The position numbers and the translations under genes are program-made. Positions 53,169 to 60,591 of a DNA stretch of 64,000 bases are shown here, piece by piece. The notes beneath the pieces are model-generated. The model saw nothing but the letters and a program-made list of their open reading frames with translations, had not been told where the DNA came from and searched no databases. Every line of letters begins with the position of its first letter. Positions within the stretch are counted from its first letter, which is position 1. The stretch is from positions 54,509 through 118,508 of the forward strand of contig DCXY01000047.1 of the NCBI GenBank assembly GCA_002329155.1. The letters are read 5' to 3'. The DNA is from Stenotrophomonas sp. UBA2124. GTDB lineage: Bacteria; Pseudomonadota; Gammaproteobacteria; Xanthomonadales; Xanthomonadaceae.

Positions 53169-53450
53169 ATGGCTTCTTCGACTGACGAGGAGAAGACCGT
53201 AGCCCAGTGGATGCTCGACCAGTACCGACGGAACAACCGTCTGGTGCAATCTTGCGCTGCGCGCGGTATCCGTATGACCTTCGGCGAGCATCACGTCTAC
53301 AAGAACCGCCAGCGAAACTGGGGAATCAACAAGGGCATCCTTGAGGAGTTCCGCAAGCTGACGCCTGACGACGTGGTGTGGAGTCGGAGTTCGCAGACGT
53401 GGCGGCAGCGCCGCGAGTCTGATCCGCCTGACAAGCGGATGGTCCGGTAA
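53169..53450 (+). CDS. Small protein resembling DUF6953
   Basis: A 93-residue soluble protein. SD GGAGG (53,160-53,164) precedes ATG 53,169. The pattern (VAQWMLDQYRRNN..., GEHHVYKNRQRNWGINKGI, LEEFRKLTPDDVVWSRSSQ) recalls small proteins annotated as DUF6953, from memory only. No function known. It ends at a bidirectional terminator. Confidence 0.6.
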   Translation: MASSTDEEKTVAQWMLDQYRRNNRLVQSCAARGIRMTFGEHHVYKNRQRNWGINKGILEEFRKLTPDDVVWSRSSQTWRQRRESDPPDKRMVR

Positions 53451-53452
53451 CA

Positions 53453-53483
53453 AAAAGGCCGTCCCTTCTGGGACGGCCTTTCT
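53453..53483. terminator. Bidirectional terminator in the mobile zone
   Basis: An 11-bp perfect stem aaggccgtccc/gggacggcctt (53,455-53,465 with 53,470-53,480) with A and T runs, between two convergent small genes. Confidence 0.85.
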
Positions 53484-53492
53484 AACTACACG

Positions 53493-53771
53493 CTACCTTC
53501 GCTCTGGTCGGGGCACGCCATTGCTCATCAGGCCCTTTTCCAGATTGTTGAAACGCTCGTAGACCATCTTTGATGTGTGTTCAAGCATGAAGTCTGTTTC
53601 CCTGCCGGACCGTACAGCTCGCTCGGCTGAGACGATTTCCTTGGCTAGGGCGATGTACCATTCCTGCGCATATGCGGCTTCCCCGTCCCCGGCTGCGCCG
53701 GTGGTCGAACCCGCTGAGGCTCTCAACCCCATGCCTGCTGAGGGACGAGGGGGATTGTCGGGTGCATTCAT
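53493..53771 (-). CDS. Small hypothetical protein
   Basis: A 92-residue protein whose C-terminal 55 residues (AYAQEWYIALAKEIVSAERA ... FMLEHTSKMVYERFNNLEKG) form a credible amphipathic helical domain. The N-terminus is low-complexity Pro/Ala/Gly and overlaps palindromic DNA, so ATG 53,771 is uncertain. Family unknown. It is on the reverse strand between two terminators. Confidence 0.5.
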   Translation of the reverse strand: MNAPDNPPRPSAGMGLRASAGSTTGAAGDGEAAYAQEWYIALAKEIVSAERAVRSGRETDFMLEHTSKMVYERFNNLEKGLMSNGVPRPERR

Positions 53772-53887
53772 GCACCCGATCCCTCCGCGCTTCGCGCTGC
53801 GGGACCAGCCTGCGGCTGTCCGGATCTGCTCCTGCAGATCCGTCGAACCCATTGGGGTTCTCAACCCCCATGCTGTCCATCAGACAA

Positions 53888-53918
53888 AAAGAAAGGCCAC
53901 CCTGTGGGCGGCCTTTTC
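53888..53918 (-). terminator. Terminator next to the tRNA-end fragment
   Basis: An 11-bp stem with one mismatch (aaaggccaccc/gggcggccttt), ending in a T run on the reverse strand (tttcttttt). It follows the tRNA-end fragment as a tRNA terminator would. Confidence 0.75.
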
Positions 53919-53922
53919 AGTT

Positions 53923-53940
53923 ATCTGGCGGAGAGAGGGA
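53923..53940 (-). other. tRNA-Ser 3'-end-like fragment (candidate attachment site)
   Basis: Reverse strand reads tccctctctccgccagat, which resembles the T-stem end, acceptor 3' strand and CCA of a tRNA-Ser, followed by a terminator. 13 nt match the tRNA-Ser (CGA) at 42,215-42,230. It lies 160 bp from the integrase start. A 3'-end duplicate of this kind is what tyrosine-integrase elements leave at one junction. Confidence 0.5.
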
Positions 53941-54099
53941 CCGCGCTTGCGTGGTCTTAGCTCATCTCGCTAGGTCTCTATTCTCGCTGTACCTGCATGT
54001 TTCGGCAAGAAGTTTTCGTCTCGGGTGGTCTCGCCCTCTATCGCTACATCGCTCATTCATAGTAGGGTAGGTGGTAGGTTAATACTCGATGGGCACGCC

Positions 54100-55380
54100 A
54101 TGCCTCGCAAGGCAAAAGAGCTGACAGACATAGCGGTGCGGAACCTGAAGAAGCCCGGATACTACGCTGTGGGTGGGTCTGTCTCGGGCCTCCTGCTGCA
54201 AGTTACCGCGACCGGAGCCCGGAGCTGGGTGCTTCGCTATACAGCCGGTGTGAAACCCGGAACAGGCAAGCCGTGGCGGCGCGATCTTGGGCTGGGTGGC
54301 TATCCCGACGTGTCGCTGTCCGAAGCACGGCGCAAAGCAGCCGAGGCGCGCGAACTGCTGTCAAAGAACATCGACCCGATCACCGCCAAGCGTGAGGCCC
54401 GGAGCGCGATGCTCGCGGCACGGCTTGCTGAGATCACCTTCGAGAAGGCCGCGCACCAGTTCATCGAGTCCAAGTCCGCGGAATGGAAGTCGGGCGGCAA
54501 GAGCGCCGACCAGTGGACCAGCTCGCTCGAAGCCTATGCCTTCCCGGTGCTGGGCTCGCTCCGCGTTGCCGATATCGACCGGGCGCACGTCCTGCGCGTC
54601 CTTGAGCCCATCTGGACCGAGAAGAACGAGACGGCGAACCGGGTGCGCCAGCGCATGGAGTCGGTGCTGGACTGGGCGAAGGTCCGCGGCTTCCGCGAGG
54701 GCGACAACCCGGCGCGCTGGAAGGGCTATCTGGACAAGGTCCTGCCCGCGCCCGGGAAGGTGCGGGACGTGCAGCACCATCCGGCGCTGCCCTATGCCCA
54801 GATGCAGCCGTTCATGGTGGACCTTCGCTCGCGCAATGGCATGGGCGCGCGGGCGCTTGAGTTCGCGATCCTGACCGCGGCCCGGTCGGGTGAAGCGCGT
54901 GGCGCGCGCTGGGACGAAATCGACCTGGAGGCGAAGGTCTGGACCGTCCCTCCCGAGCGGATGAAGTCCAGCAAGAAAGAACACCGGGTGCCGCTCTCGG
55001 ATGCGGCAATCAAGATGCTCAAGGCGTTGCCGCGGGTCGAAGGGACGGACCTCGTGTTCACGCCGCAGCGTGGCAAGAATCCGCTGTCCGACAACACACT
55101 GACGAAGCTGCTGGGCGACATGCACGATGCCAGCGTCAAGCGCGGCGGCGCGGGCTACATCGACCCGAAGCAAGGCAAGGTCATCACGGCTCATGGCTTC
55201 AGAAGTAGCTTCCGCGACTGGGCATCAGAAGAAACGCACGCGGCGCATGAAGTTGTTGAGATGGCCTTGGCCCACCGAATCGCATCCGCTGTTGAAGCCG
55301 CCTACCGCCGCGGCGATCTTTTCGATAAGCGGCGGACACTTATGGCGGAGTGGGCCAGGTTCTGCGCCCCCAAAAAGTAA
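54100..55380 (+). CDS. int: P4-type tyrosine-recombinase integrase
   Basis: A 426-residue site-specific recombinase. The N-terminal DUF4102 arm-binding domain (about 1-90: KELTDIAVRNLKKPG, LGLGGYPDVSLSEARRKA) is followed by a core-binding domain (about 110-205) and the catalytic domain. Active-site residues are Arg262, His365, Arg368, His392 and the nucleophile Tyr402. ATG 54,100 gives MPRKAKELTD. It is the leftmost gene of the element and lies beside the candidate tRNA-Ser attachment fragment. Confidence 0.95.
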   Translation: MPRKAKELTDIAVRNLKKPGYYAVGGSVSGLLLQVTATGARSWVLRYTAGVKPGTGKPWRRDLGLGGYPDVSLSEARRKAAEARELLSKNIDPITAKREARSAMLAARLAEITFEKAAHQFIESKSAEWKSGGKSADQWTSSLEAYAFPVLGSLRVADIDRAHVLRVLEPIWTEKNETANRVRQRMESVLDWAKVRGFREGDNPARWKGYLDKVLPAPGKVRDVQHHPALPYAQMQPFMVDLRSRNGMGARALEFAILTAARSGEARGARWDEIDLEAKVWTVPPERMKSSKKEHRVPLSDAAIKMLKALPRVEGTDLVFTPQRGKNPLSDNTLTKLLGDMHDASVKRGGAGYIDPKQGKVITAHGFRSSFRDWASEETHAAHEVVEMALAHRIASAVEAAYRRGDLFDKRRTLMAEWARFCAPKK

Positions 55381-55635
55381 AGTTAAGTGGCTGATATACA
55401 AGAAAAATAGCTAGACCTGATTCGTCTCCGGTAGTACGATTCCAGCCTATCCGCAGCCGCGAATAACCCGGTAGCAGATATCGCAAGACGGGCGCTACAT
55501 GCGTCCAAGGGACTGTCCAGAGGCCGTGCAATGCGGTGGTCGGCTGATCCGAGAAAAGGAGAACAACTCGACTCCGATGCGAGGGCATTCCTGCCCGCGT
55601 GCCGGTCCTGTTACCCGACTTCTCGGATCGTTGCC

Positions 55636-55830
55636 ATGCACGTTCAACCCAGTAAATCCCTTCGTCCGACCCAAGCCGCCGAGTTCCTTGGCATCGCTGT
55701 TTCGACACTCTGGCGCTTCCACAAGGAGCGTCCGGACTTCCCACGCTCGCGCAAGATCGGACCACGTTGCACCGTGTTCGATCAGATGGAGCTGTTGAAG
55801 TGGCGTGACTCTCAGATCACAACGAACTGA
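55636..55830 (+). CDS. alpA: AlpA-family regulator/excisionase
   Basis: A 64-residue MerR-like DNA-binding protein. The helix-turn-helix (LRPTQAAEFLGIAVSTLWRF) and the basic KERPDFPRSRKIGPR segment are typical of AlpA proteins, which activate P4-type integrases or act as excisionases. It is 255 bp after int on the same strand, the classical order in P4-like elements. ATG 55,636 was preferred because an upstream extension lacks homology. Confidence 0.85.
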   Translation: MHVQPSKSLRPTQAAEFLGIAVSTLWRFHKERPDFPRSRKIGPRCTVFDQMELLKWRDSQITTN

Positions 55831-55840
55831 GGACGCCGCC

Positions 55841-56221
55841 ATGACCAAGACGCCGAAGGCGCTAAAGGCTGCGCCCCGCGAACCCTGCCGGCATGACGCC
55901 GCATATGTAGCGCACATGCTGTGCTACTCGCCATATGACGTGTTCCCCTATGGGCCGGAAACGACCCCGGAGGGTGACGATCACCTTGTTTTTGATGTCA
56001 CCTCGAAGGTCGATGCGCTGGCCGCGCGCTTGAACGATGAAGATGACGGAACCAAGGAATTCGCTGCCTATCGCCGCCGCCTGTTGATGTGCACCGACGT
56101 GATGGCCGGGAAGCTGGCCGCGCCGCCGCTGTCGATGTGGGTACAGATGGCCCAGCAGTACGGGCGTGGCCGCTACCTGAGCCACAAGGCCCACCTCCGT
56201 AGGGAGGCGGCGCGCGGATGA
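55841..56221 (+). CDS. Small hypothetical protein coupled to the primase-helicase
   Basis: A 126-residue soluble protein (MTKTPKALKAAPREPCRHDA...). No recognised domain; the mid-region is acidic (LNDEDDGTKEF). Its stop overlaps the next start (ATGA at 56,218), and it begins 10 bp after alpA, so all three are one transcript. A role in replication control is inferred from position only. Confidence 0.65.
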   Translation: MTKTPKALKAAPREPCRHDAAYVAHMLCYSPYDVFPYGPETTPEGDDHLVFDVTSKVDALAARLNDEDDGTKEFAAYRRRLLMCTDVMAGKLAAPPLSMWVQMAQQYGRGRYLSHKAHLRREAARG

Positions 56222-58644
56222 GCGAGATTGCCGACTTCCTGACCCGCTTCCGCCCCGGTGGGCCGTGGCTTCTGACGGCCATCGTCCCCGATGGGATGAC
56301 CAGCACCCGGACCTTCACCGATGCCGACGCCGCCGAGCGGTGGGCGCTGGACGAAAACGCCGCGGGTAGGAACTTGTATTTCAGCGTCAACCAAACCACG
56401 CGCGCCCTCGACAAGAAGGCCACGAAAGCAGACATCGCCCGTGTCGAGTTCCTGCACGTGGACCTCGACCCGCGCGCCGGGGAAGACCTCGCCAGCGAGC
56501 GCGAGCGCATCCGCAAACGGTTGAACGGTTCGCTCGCCGCCGCCGGCATCCCGCCGCCGTCCTTCATCATCGACAGCGGCGGCGGGTACCAAGCCTTCTG
56601 GCGGCTGGTCGAGCCCATCGAGTTGGACGGTGATCCCGCGAAGATCGAAGACGCCGAACGCTACAACATCGAACTTGCCCGCAAGCTCGGTGGCGACGCC
56701 ACGCACAACATCGACAGGATAATGCGCCTCCCCGGCGGCGGGCTGACGAACTGGCCGACCGCGAAGAAGCAGGAGAAGGGACGCGAACCGGCCCCGACGA
56801 AGTTGTATGACTGGCCCGCAGCGGAGCCGTACCCGCTCGCCGCCTTCAAGCAGGCCCCGGCGGCGCGCGCCGACGCCCTGGCGAAAAGCAGCGCCAGCAG
56901 GAAGGCACCTAGCGCCACGCAGAAGCCTGTCCCGGTTCCGGCTGGCCCCTACGGTGTCGCCGAACTCGAAGCGTGGGCGACGGCTAACGGGAAGACGCTC
57001 CCGGGCGCAGCCCTCAAGGCACTGGTACACGGCGAGCAATTGACCGATGACAACGGCCAGCGCATCTATCGGTCCGGATCGGAGGCAACGTGGGCGGTCT
57101 GCTGCGGCCTTACCCGTGCCGGGGTCCCGGATGAACTGATCGCAGCCGCCATCCTCGACAAGAACAACGGCGGCGCGGCGCATGTTCACCGCCAGCAGAA
57201 GCCGACGGCTTACGCATGGATGCAGGTACGCAAGGCCCGGGCCGAAATCGAGGCGGAGGCCGACGCCGCTGACAACGACACGATTCTGCATGAAATGAAC
57301 CGCCTCCATGCCGTTGTCGTACAGGGAAAGGTCCGTGTCCTATCGTGGGTGAAGGTGGAGCCGGACGATGAGCATTCCGACCTCGCCGGGCGGCTGGTCG
57401 TGGACCTGCAATCGTTTGAGGACTTCCGCAACCGTTACCGGAACAAGACTGTCGTGGTCGGCCTCTCTGAAAACGGCAAGCCCAAGCTGATGAAGCGCGG
57501 CGACTGGTGGCTGGACCACGAACACCGCCGCGAAATCCGCGGCTTGGTCTTCCGTCCCGGTGGGGACGCCGAGATCAACGGGTTCCAGAATCTATGGCGC
57601 GGCTGGGCGATTGAGCCGAAGCCGGGCGACTGGTCGAAAATGCGCGAACACGTCCGCGGCGTCCTCGCCAACGGCAACGACGAACACGCCGACTACATCC
57701 TGCGCTGGACGGCGTGGGCGGTCCAGAATCCGGCACGTCAGGCAGAGGTCGCGCTGGTCTTCCGCGGCGGTCGGGGCGTCGGCAAGGGCATCTTCGCGCG
57801 CGCCGTCAAAGACCTATTCGGGCAACACGGCCTCCATATCCGCAGCTCGAAACACCTCACCGGCGACTTCAACCTTCACCTGCGCGACTGCTGCCTGATG
57901 TTCGCGGACGAAGCGATTGCGCCCGGTGACAAGGCCGCAGAGTCGCGGCTAAAGGGCCTCGTCACCGAACCGCAACTGCTGATCGAAGGCAAAGGCGAAA
58001 ACGCGGTTATGTCGCCCAACTACCTCCATATCGTCATGGCGTCCAACGAAAAATGGGTGGTCCCTGCCGGTGACGATGAACGCCGCTTCGCTGTCTTCGA
58101 TGTATCCGGCGCGCGCCAGGGCGACCAGGCCTACTGGAACGCGCTTGTCGCCGAACTCGACGGCGGCGGACTCGCCGCGATGCTGTTCGACCTGCTCGCG
58201 ATGGATCTGGGCGACTGGCACCCACGCCGGAGCGTCCCGCAGACCGATGCGCTGATGCGCCAGAAGGTCGCCAGCCTGACCGGCCTCGACGCCTACCTGT
58301 ACGATGTGCTTTGCGTGGGCGACTTCCCCGAGGTCGAGAGCCTGCGGCAGAAGGGCCGGTTTGTTTCCACGGACAGCCTCCGCATGGCCGCGTCGGTCTG
58401 GCTCCGCTCGCGCCATGGTGAGCAGCACGTCTCCGGGAATGACGTGGGCGAGTTGATGACCATGCTCGGTGCGACGAAGTACCGGCGCGGCGGCGGCGGT
58501 GGACGCGGGTTCCTGCTTCCCTCGCTTGCAGCGATGCGGGCGAAATGGGACGCAGTGAAGTTTCCCGTGGATTGGCCTGTGGATGCTGACGCCGATGATG
58601 CGCCTGAGCAGGGCCAGCTTGCCGATGAAAAGCCGCCGTTCTAG
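56218..58644 (+). CDS. Primase-polymerase/SF3-helicase replication protein (DUF5906-like)
   Basis: An 808-residue replication initiator-like protein. The N-terminal half (about 1-230) contains an archaeo-eukaryotic-primase-like core: the acidic motif VEFLHVDLD near residue 80 and IIDSGGGYQAFWRL near 118. The C-terminal half is a superfamily 3-type helicase with Walker A GGRGVGKG (517-524), a DCCLMFADEA Walker B-like motif and an asparagine-containing VMASNEKWVVPAG sensor. Such fusions replicate P4-like satellites and phages of the NrS-1 type. A dense iteron-like array follows immediately downstream. Confidence 0.85.
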   Translation: MSEIADFLTRFRPGGPWLLTAIVPDGMTSTRTFTDADAAERWALDENAAGRNLYFSVNQTTRALDKKATKADIARVEFLHVDLDPRAGEDLASERERIRKRLNGSLAAAGIPPPSFIIDSGGGYQAFWRLVEPIELDGDPAKIEDAERYNIELARKLGGDATHNIDRIMRLPGGGLTNWPTAKKQEKGREPAPTKLYDWPAAEPYPLAAFKQAPAARADALAKSSASRKAPSATQKPVPVPAGPYGVAELEAWATANGKTLPGAALKALVHGEQLTDDNGQRIYRSGSEATWAVCCGLTRAGVPDELIAAAILDKNNGGAAHVHRQQKPTAYAWMQVRKARAEIEAEADAADNDTILHEMNRLHAVVVQGKVRVLSWVKVEPDDEHSDLAGRLVVDLQSFEDFRNRYRNKTVVVGLSENGKPKLMKRGDWWLDHEHRREIRGLVFRPGGDAEINGFQNLWRGWAIEPKPGDWSKMREHVRGVLANGNDEHADYILRWTAWAVQNPARQAEVALVFRGGRGVGKGIFARAVKDLFGQHGLHIRSSKHLTGDFNLHLRDCCLMFADEAIAPGDKAAESRLKGLVTEPQLLIEGKGENAVMSPNYLHIVMASNEKWVVPAGDDERRFAVFDVSGARQGDQAYWNALVAELDGGGLAAMLFDLLAMDLGDWHPRRSVPQTDALMRQKVASLTGLDAYLYDVLCVGDFPEVESLRQKGRFVSTDSLRMAASVWLRSRHGEQHVSGNDVGELMTMLGATKYRRGGGGGRGFLLPSLAAMRAKWDAVKFPVDWPVDADADDAPEQGQLADEKPPF

Positions 58645-58650
58645 CTTGAA

Positions 58651-58940
58651 ACGTACCGGCCCGGGCCGAAACGTACCGCCAGCCGCTACGTTGGCCGGTA
58701 CTTCCGGGAGCCCTGTTTTTATGGGGTTTTCGTGGACACGTACCGACCGTACCCACAGGACCGCCCCTGAGTTCGCCCGGCGGCGAAAATGCCCTCGAGC
58801 CTGCTCCCTGCCCAGAGGGTGGGCGCGCCGACCGACCGCTTTTCTCTATCTTTCCTAAAGTAGTAGGTACGGTCGGTACGGTCGGTACTTTCCACTACTA
58901 CGTGGCTCGCAAGCGTACCGCCCCCGTACCGGCCACGTAC
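58651..58940. repeat. Iteron-like array of GTACCG/CGGTAC motifs (candidate origin)
   Basis: A 310-bp non-coding gap holds about a dozen copies of the hexamer GTACCG or its complement CGGTAC, many within acgtaccg/cggtacg. Examples are at 58,651, 58,671, 58,694, 58,736-58,752, 58,866-58,888, 58,913 and 58,925-58,942. In the middle, three copies sit in tandem with an 8-bp period (58,866-58,888). Both orientations occur. This is the pattern of an initiator-binding origin. Confidence 0.75.
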
Positions 58941-58954
58941 CGACCCCTGCATCG

Positions 58955-59335
58955 CTAGGGCGATTGCTGCAGCTCGGTAGCAGATTCGCGCTGCGTCACG
59001 CCGAAGAAATTGCCCGAGTTCAAGTACGTGACGTTGACGACCACACCTTCCTTGAGCTCATAGGTGTACTCGATCACGCCGCTGGAAGTCTTGGGCGCGA
59101 TGCTGTACGTGAGGAACTCCGACCCGCCAATCGTGTTCGATTTGTCGGGCATGCCGACGTACTGGATCACTTCGTCCTGCGTTGCCTTGCCGAGCTGGAA
59201 CTCACGAAGGTACTTCTTCGCGCTCGTGCTCAACGTTGGGCGATAGACGCCGTTGGCGCTCTTGTCTTTCGCGATCAAGCTCCCCGCCGAGAGAAGACAA
59301 AACATCATCACGACCACCGCAACGAACTTACTCAT
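58955..59335 (-). CDS. Exported BamE/SmpA-like protein (cargo gene)
   Basis: A 126-residue protein with a signal peptide (MSKFVAVVVMMFCLLSAGSL) and no lipobox cysteine. The mature domain contains FQLGKATQDEVIQYVGMPDK and a YSIAPKTSSGVIEYTYEL strand pair, resembling the two-helix/three-strand BamE (SmpA/OmlA) fold. It lies on the strand opposite all neighbouring element genes, next to the iteron array. ATG 59,335 gives the signal peptide. Function in the element unknown. Confidence 0.65.
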   Translation of the reverse strand: MSKFVAVVVMMFCLLSAGSLIAKDKSANGVYRPTLSTSAKKYLREFQLGKATQDEVIQYVGMPDKSNTIGGSEFLTYSIAPKTSSGVIEYTYELKEGVVVNVTYLNSGNFFGVTQRESATELQQSP

Positions 59336-59540
59336 AACTGCCCCTAGTCCCCAGTCGAAGCGACAGCGTAGCAAGGTCGGGGAAGGCAGCGCACCACCGT
59401 GCTGCTGCCAGCCAACAAGATTCCGAAAACGTCTCCGGAACTGGCGTCGGCGGAAGCGGCTTTTCATGGGCTGCTGGAACGGCACTCTGAAACCTCGCCT
59501 ATTGGTCGATTTCCGAATGCGACTCCAGTATGGTCGAAAC

Positions 59541-59562
59541 CGTCTCACAACATCGTGAGACG
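59541..59562. promoter_or_regulatory. Inverted repeat upstream of the serine recombinase
   Basis: Perfect 8-bp arms cgtctcac/gtgagacg with a 6-nt spacer, 20 bp before the recombinase start. Likely a recombinase binding (res-like) or operator site. Confidence 0.6.
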
Positions 59563-59581
59563 ATCCGACAGGAGACGGTAC

Positions 59582-60175
59582 ATGGGCCGCGTCGCCCTCT
59601 ACGCCCGCGTTTCGACCAACAAGGACCAGTCCGTGGAAACGCAGCTATTCGCGCTGCGGGATTGGGCCGTGGCGCGTGGTCACGAGGTCGTTGCCGAGTA
59701 CACGGACGAAGGCATCAGCGGCGCGAAGGGGCGCGACAAGCGCCCGGCGCTGGACGCCATGATGAAGGAGGCGGCGCGTGGGAAGTTCGACATGGTCGCG
59801 GCAACCGCGCTTGATCGGCTGGGCCGCAGCCTGCAACACCTGGTCGGCATGGTCGCGGAGCTGGACGCCCTCCGCGTCGGGCTGTTCGTCCAGAACATGG
59901 CGCTGGATACGTCCACGCCGGTCGGGCGCTTGATGTTCAACATGGTCGGCGCGTTCGCCGAGTTCGAGCGCGGCCTGATCCGGGAACGCACGCTATTGGG
60001 CCTAGAACGTGCGCGGCGGCGCGGCTCGCGTCTCGGGCGTCCGAAGGTGGGGCCGACCACTGAGCGGCAGATCGTCGCACTCCTAGAGGCAAAGATGCCC
60101 GTCAACCGGATCGTGCGGCAGACGGGCGTCGGCGTCTCTGTCGTCTATCGCATCAAGAAGGCAATGGCAGCATGA
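59582..60175 (+). CDS. Serine recombinase (resolvase/invertase family)
   Basis: A 197-residue small serine recombinase. Ser11 in ALYARVSTNKDQ is the nucleophile; ALDRLGRSLQHLVGMV and FNMVGAFAEFERGLIRERT complete the catalytic and oligomerisation helix. A C-terminal helix-turn-helix (GRPKVG..., NRIVRQTGVGVSVVYRIKKA) binds DNA. SD AGGAG (59,570-59,574) precedes ATG 59,582. It overlaps the next gene by 4 bp (ATGA), so it is coupled to the terminase genes, which is unusual for a resolvase. Confidence 0.92.
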   Translation: MGRVALYARVSTNKDQSVETQLFALRDWAVARGHEVVAEYTDEGISGAKGRDKRPALDAMMKEAARGKFDMVAATALDRLGRSLQHLVGMVAELDALRVGLFVQNMALDTSTPVGRLMFNMVGAFAEFERGLIRERTLLGLERARRRGSRLGRPKVGPTTERQIVALLEAKMPVNRIVRQTGVGVSVVYRIKKAMAA

Positions 60176-60591
60176 CCACCGAAACGCTCCCCGCACTGAC
60201 CATGCAGAACCTCGACGCCGTGCGGATACTCGCCCGTGAGGGAACGCGCGAACACACCATCCGCCGCGTGCTTGGGCTGACGCCGAAGGCATGGAAGGCG
60301 TTGAAGGCTGACGATGATGACGGGGAACTGTCACCGCTCGCGCTGGCGCTGGAGGAAGGCCGGGCCGATGGCGCGGGCGACGTGATCGCCTTCATGAAGA
60401 CACGCATGGCTGACGGCAGCGAGCGCGCAGCCGAGTTCCTCGCGGATCGCGTGTTCCAGCTCAACCGCGGCGACGGCAACGCCGAAGCGCCCCGAGTCGC
60501 CATCATCATCAACGCGGCGCTGTCGCCCGCCGAATACGCGCAGGTGATCGCGGTCCAGCAGCAGCCGGGAGTCCTGACCCATGAGCGTTGA
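60172..60591 (+). CDS. Probable small terminase subunit
   Basis: A 139-residue protein immediately before the large terminase. An N-terminal HTH-like segment (REHTIRRVLGLTPKAWKALKAD), an acidic stretch and a C-terminal helical part fit a phage DNA-recognition terminase subunit. Family not confirmed by sequence alone. It overlaps both the recombinase (4 bp) and the large terminase start (11 bp). Confidence 0.7.
   Translation: MTTETLPALTMQNLDAVRILAREGTREHTIRRVLGLTPKAWKALKADDDDGELSPLALALEEGRADGAGDVIAFMKTRMADGSERAAEFLADRVFQLNRGDGNAEAPRVAIIINAALSPAEYAQVIAVQQQPGVLTHER

Larger units (their letters stand above)
53772..54099. other. Junction region before the integrase
   Basis: No gene. It contains two imperfect direct repeats (53,704-53,734 and 53,842-53,873: gtcgaaccc...tcaacccc...atgc), several short palindromes, a terminator (53,888-53,918) and a tRNA-Ser 3'-end-like fragment (53,923-53,940). 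The 54,060-54,100 segment is AT-richer and may hold the integrase promoter. Confidence 0.6.

Noticed and set aside
58651..58940. CRISPR-like array
   Set aside because: The repeat unit is only 6-8 bp, occurs in both orientations and has irregular spacing, so it is not a CRISPR array.
59582..60175. Serine recombinase as part of a Tn3-type transposon
   Set aside because: No transposase or terminal inverted repeats nearby; it is coupled to terminase genes instead.
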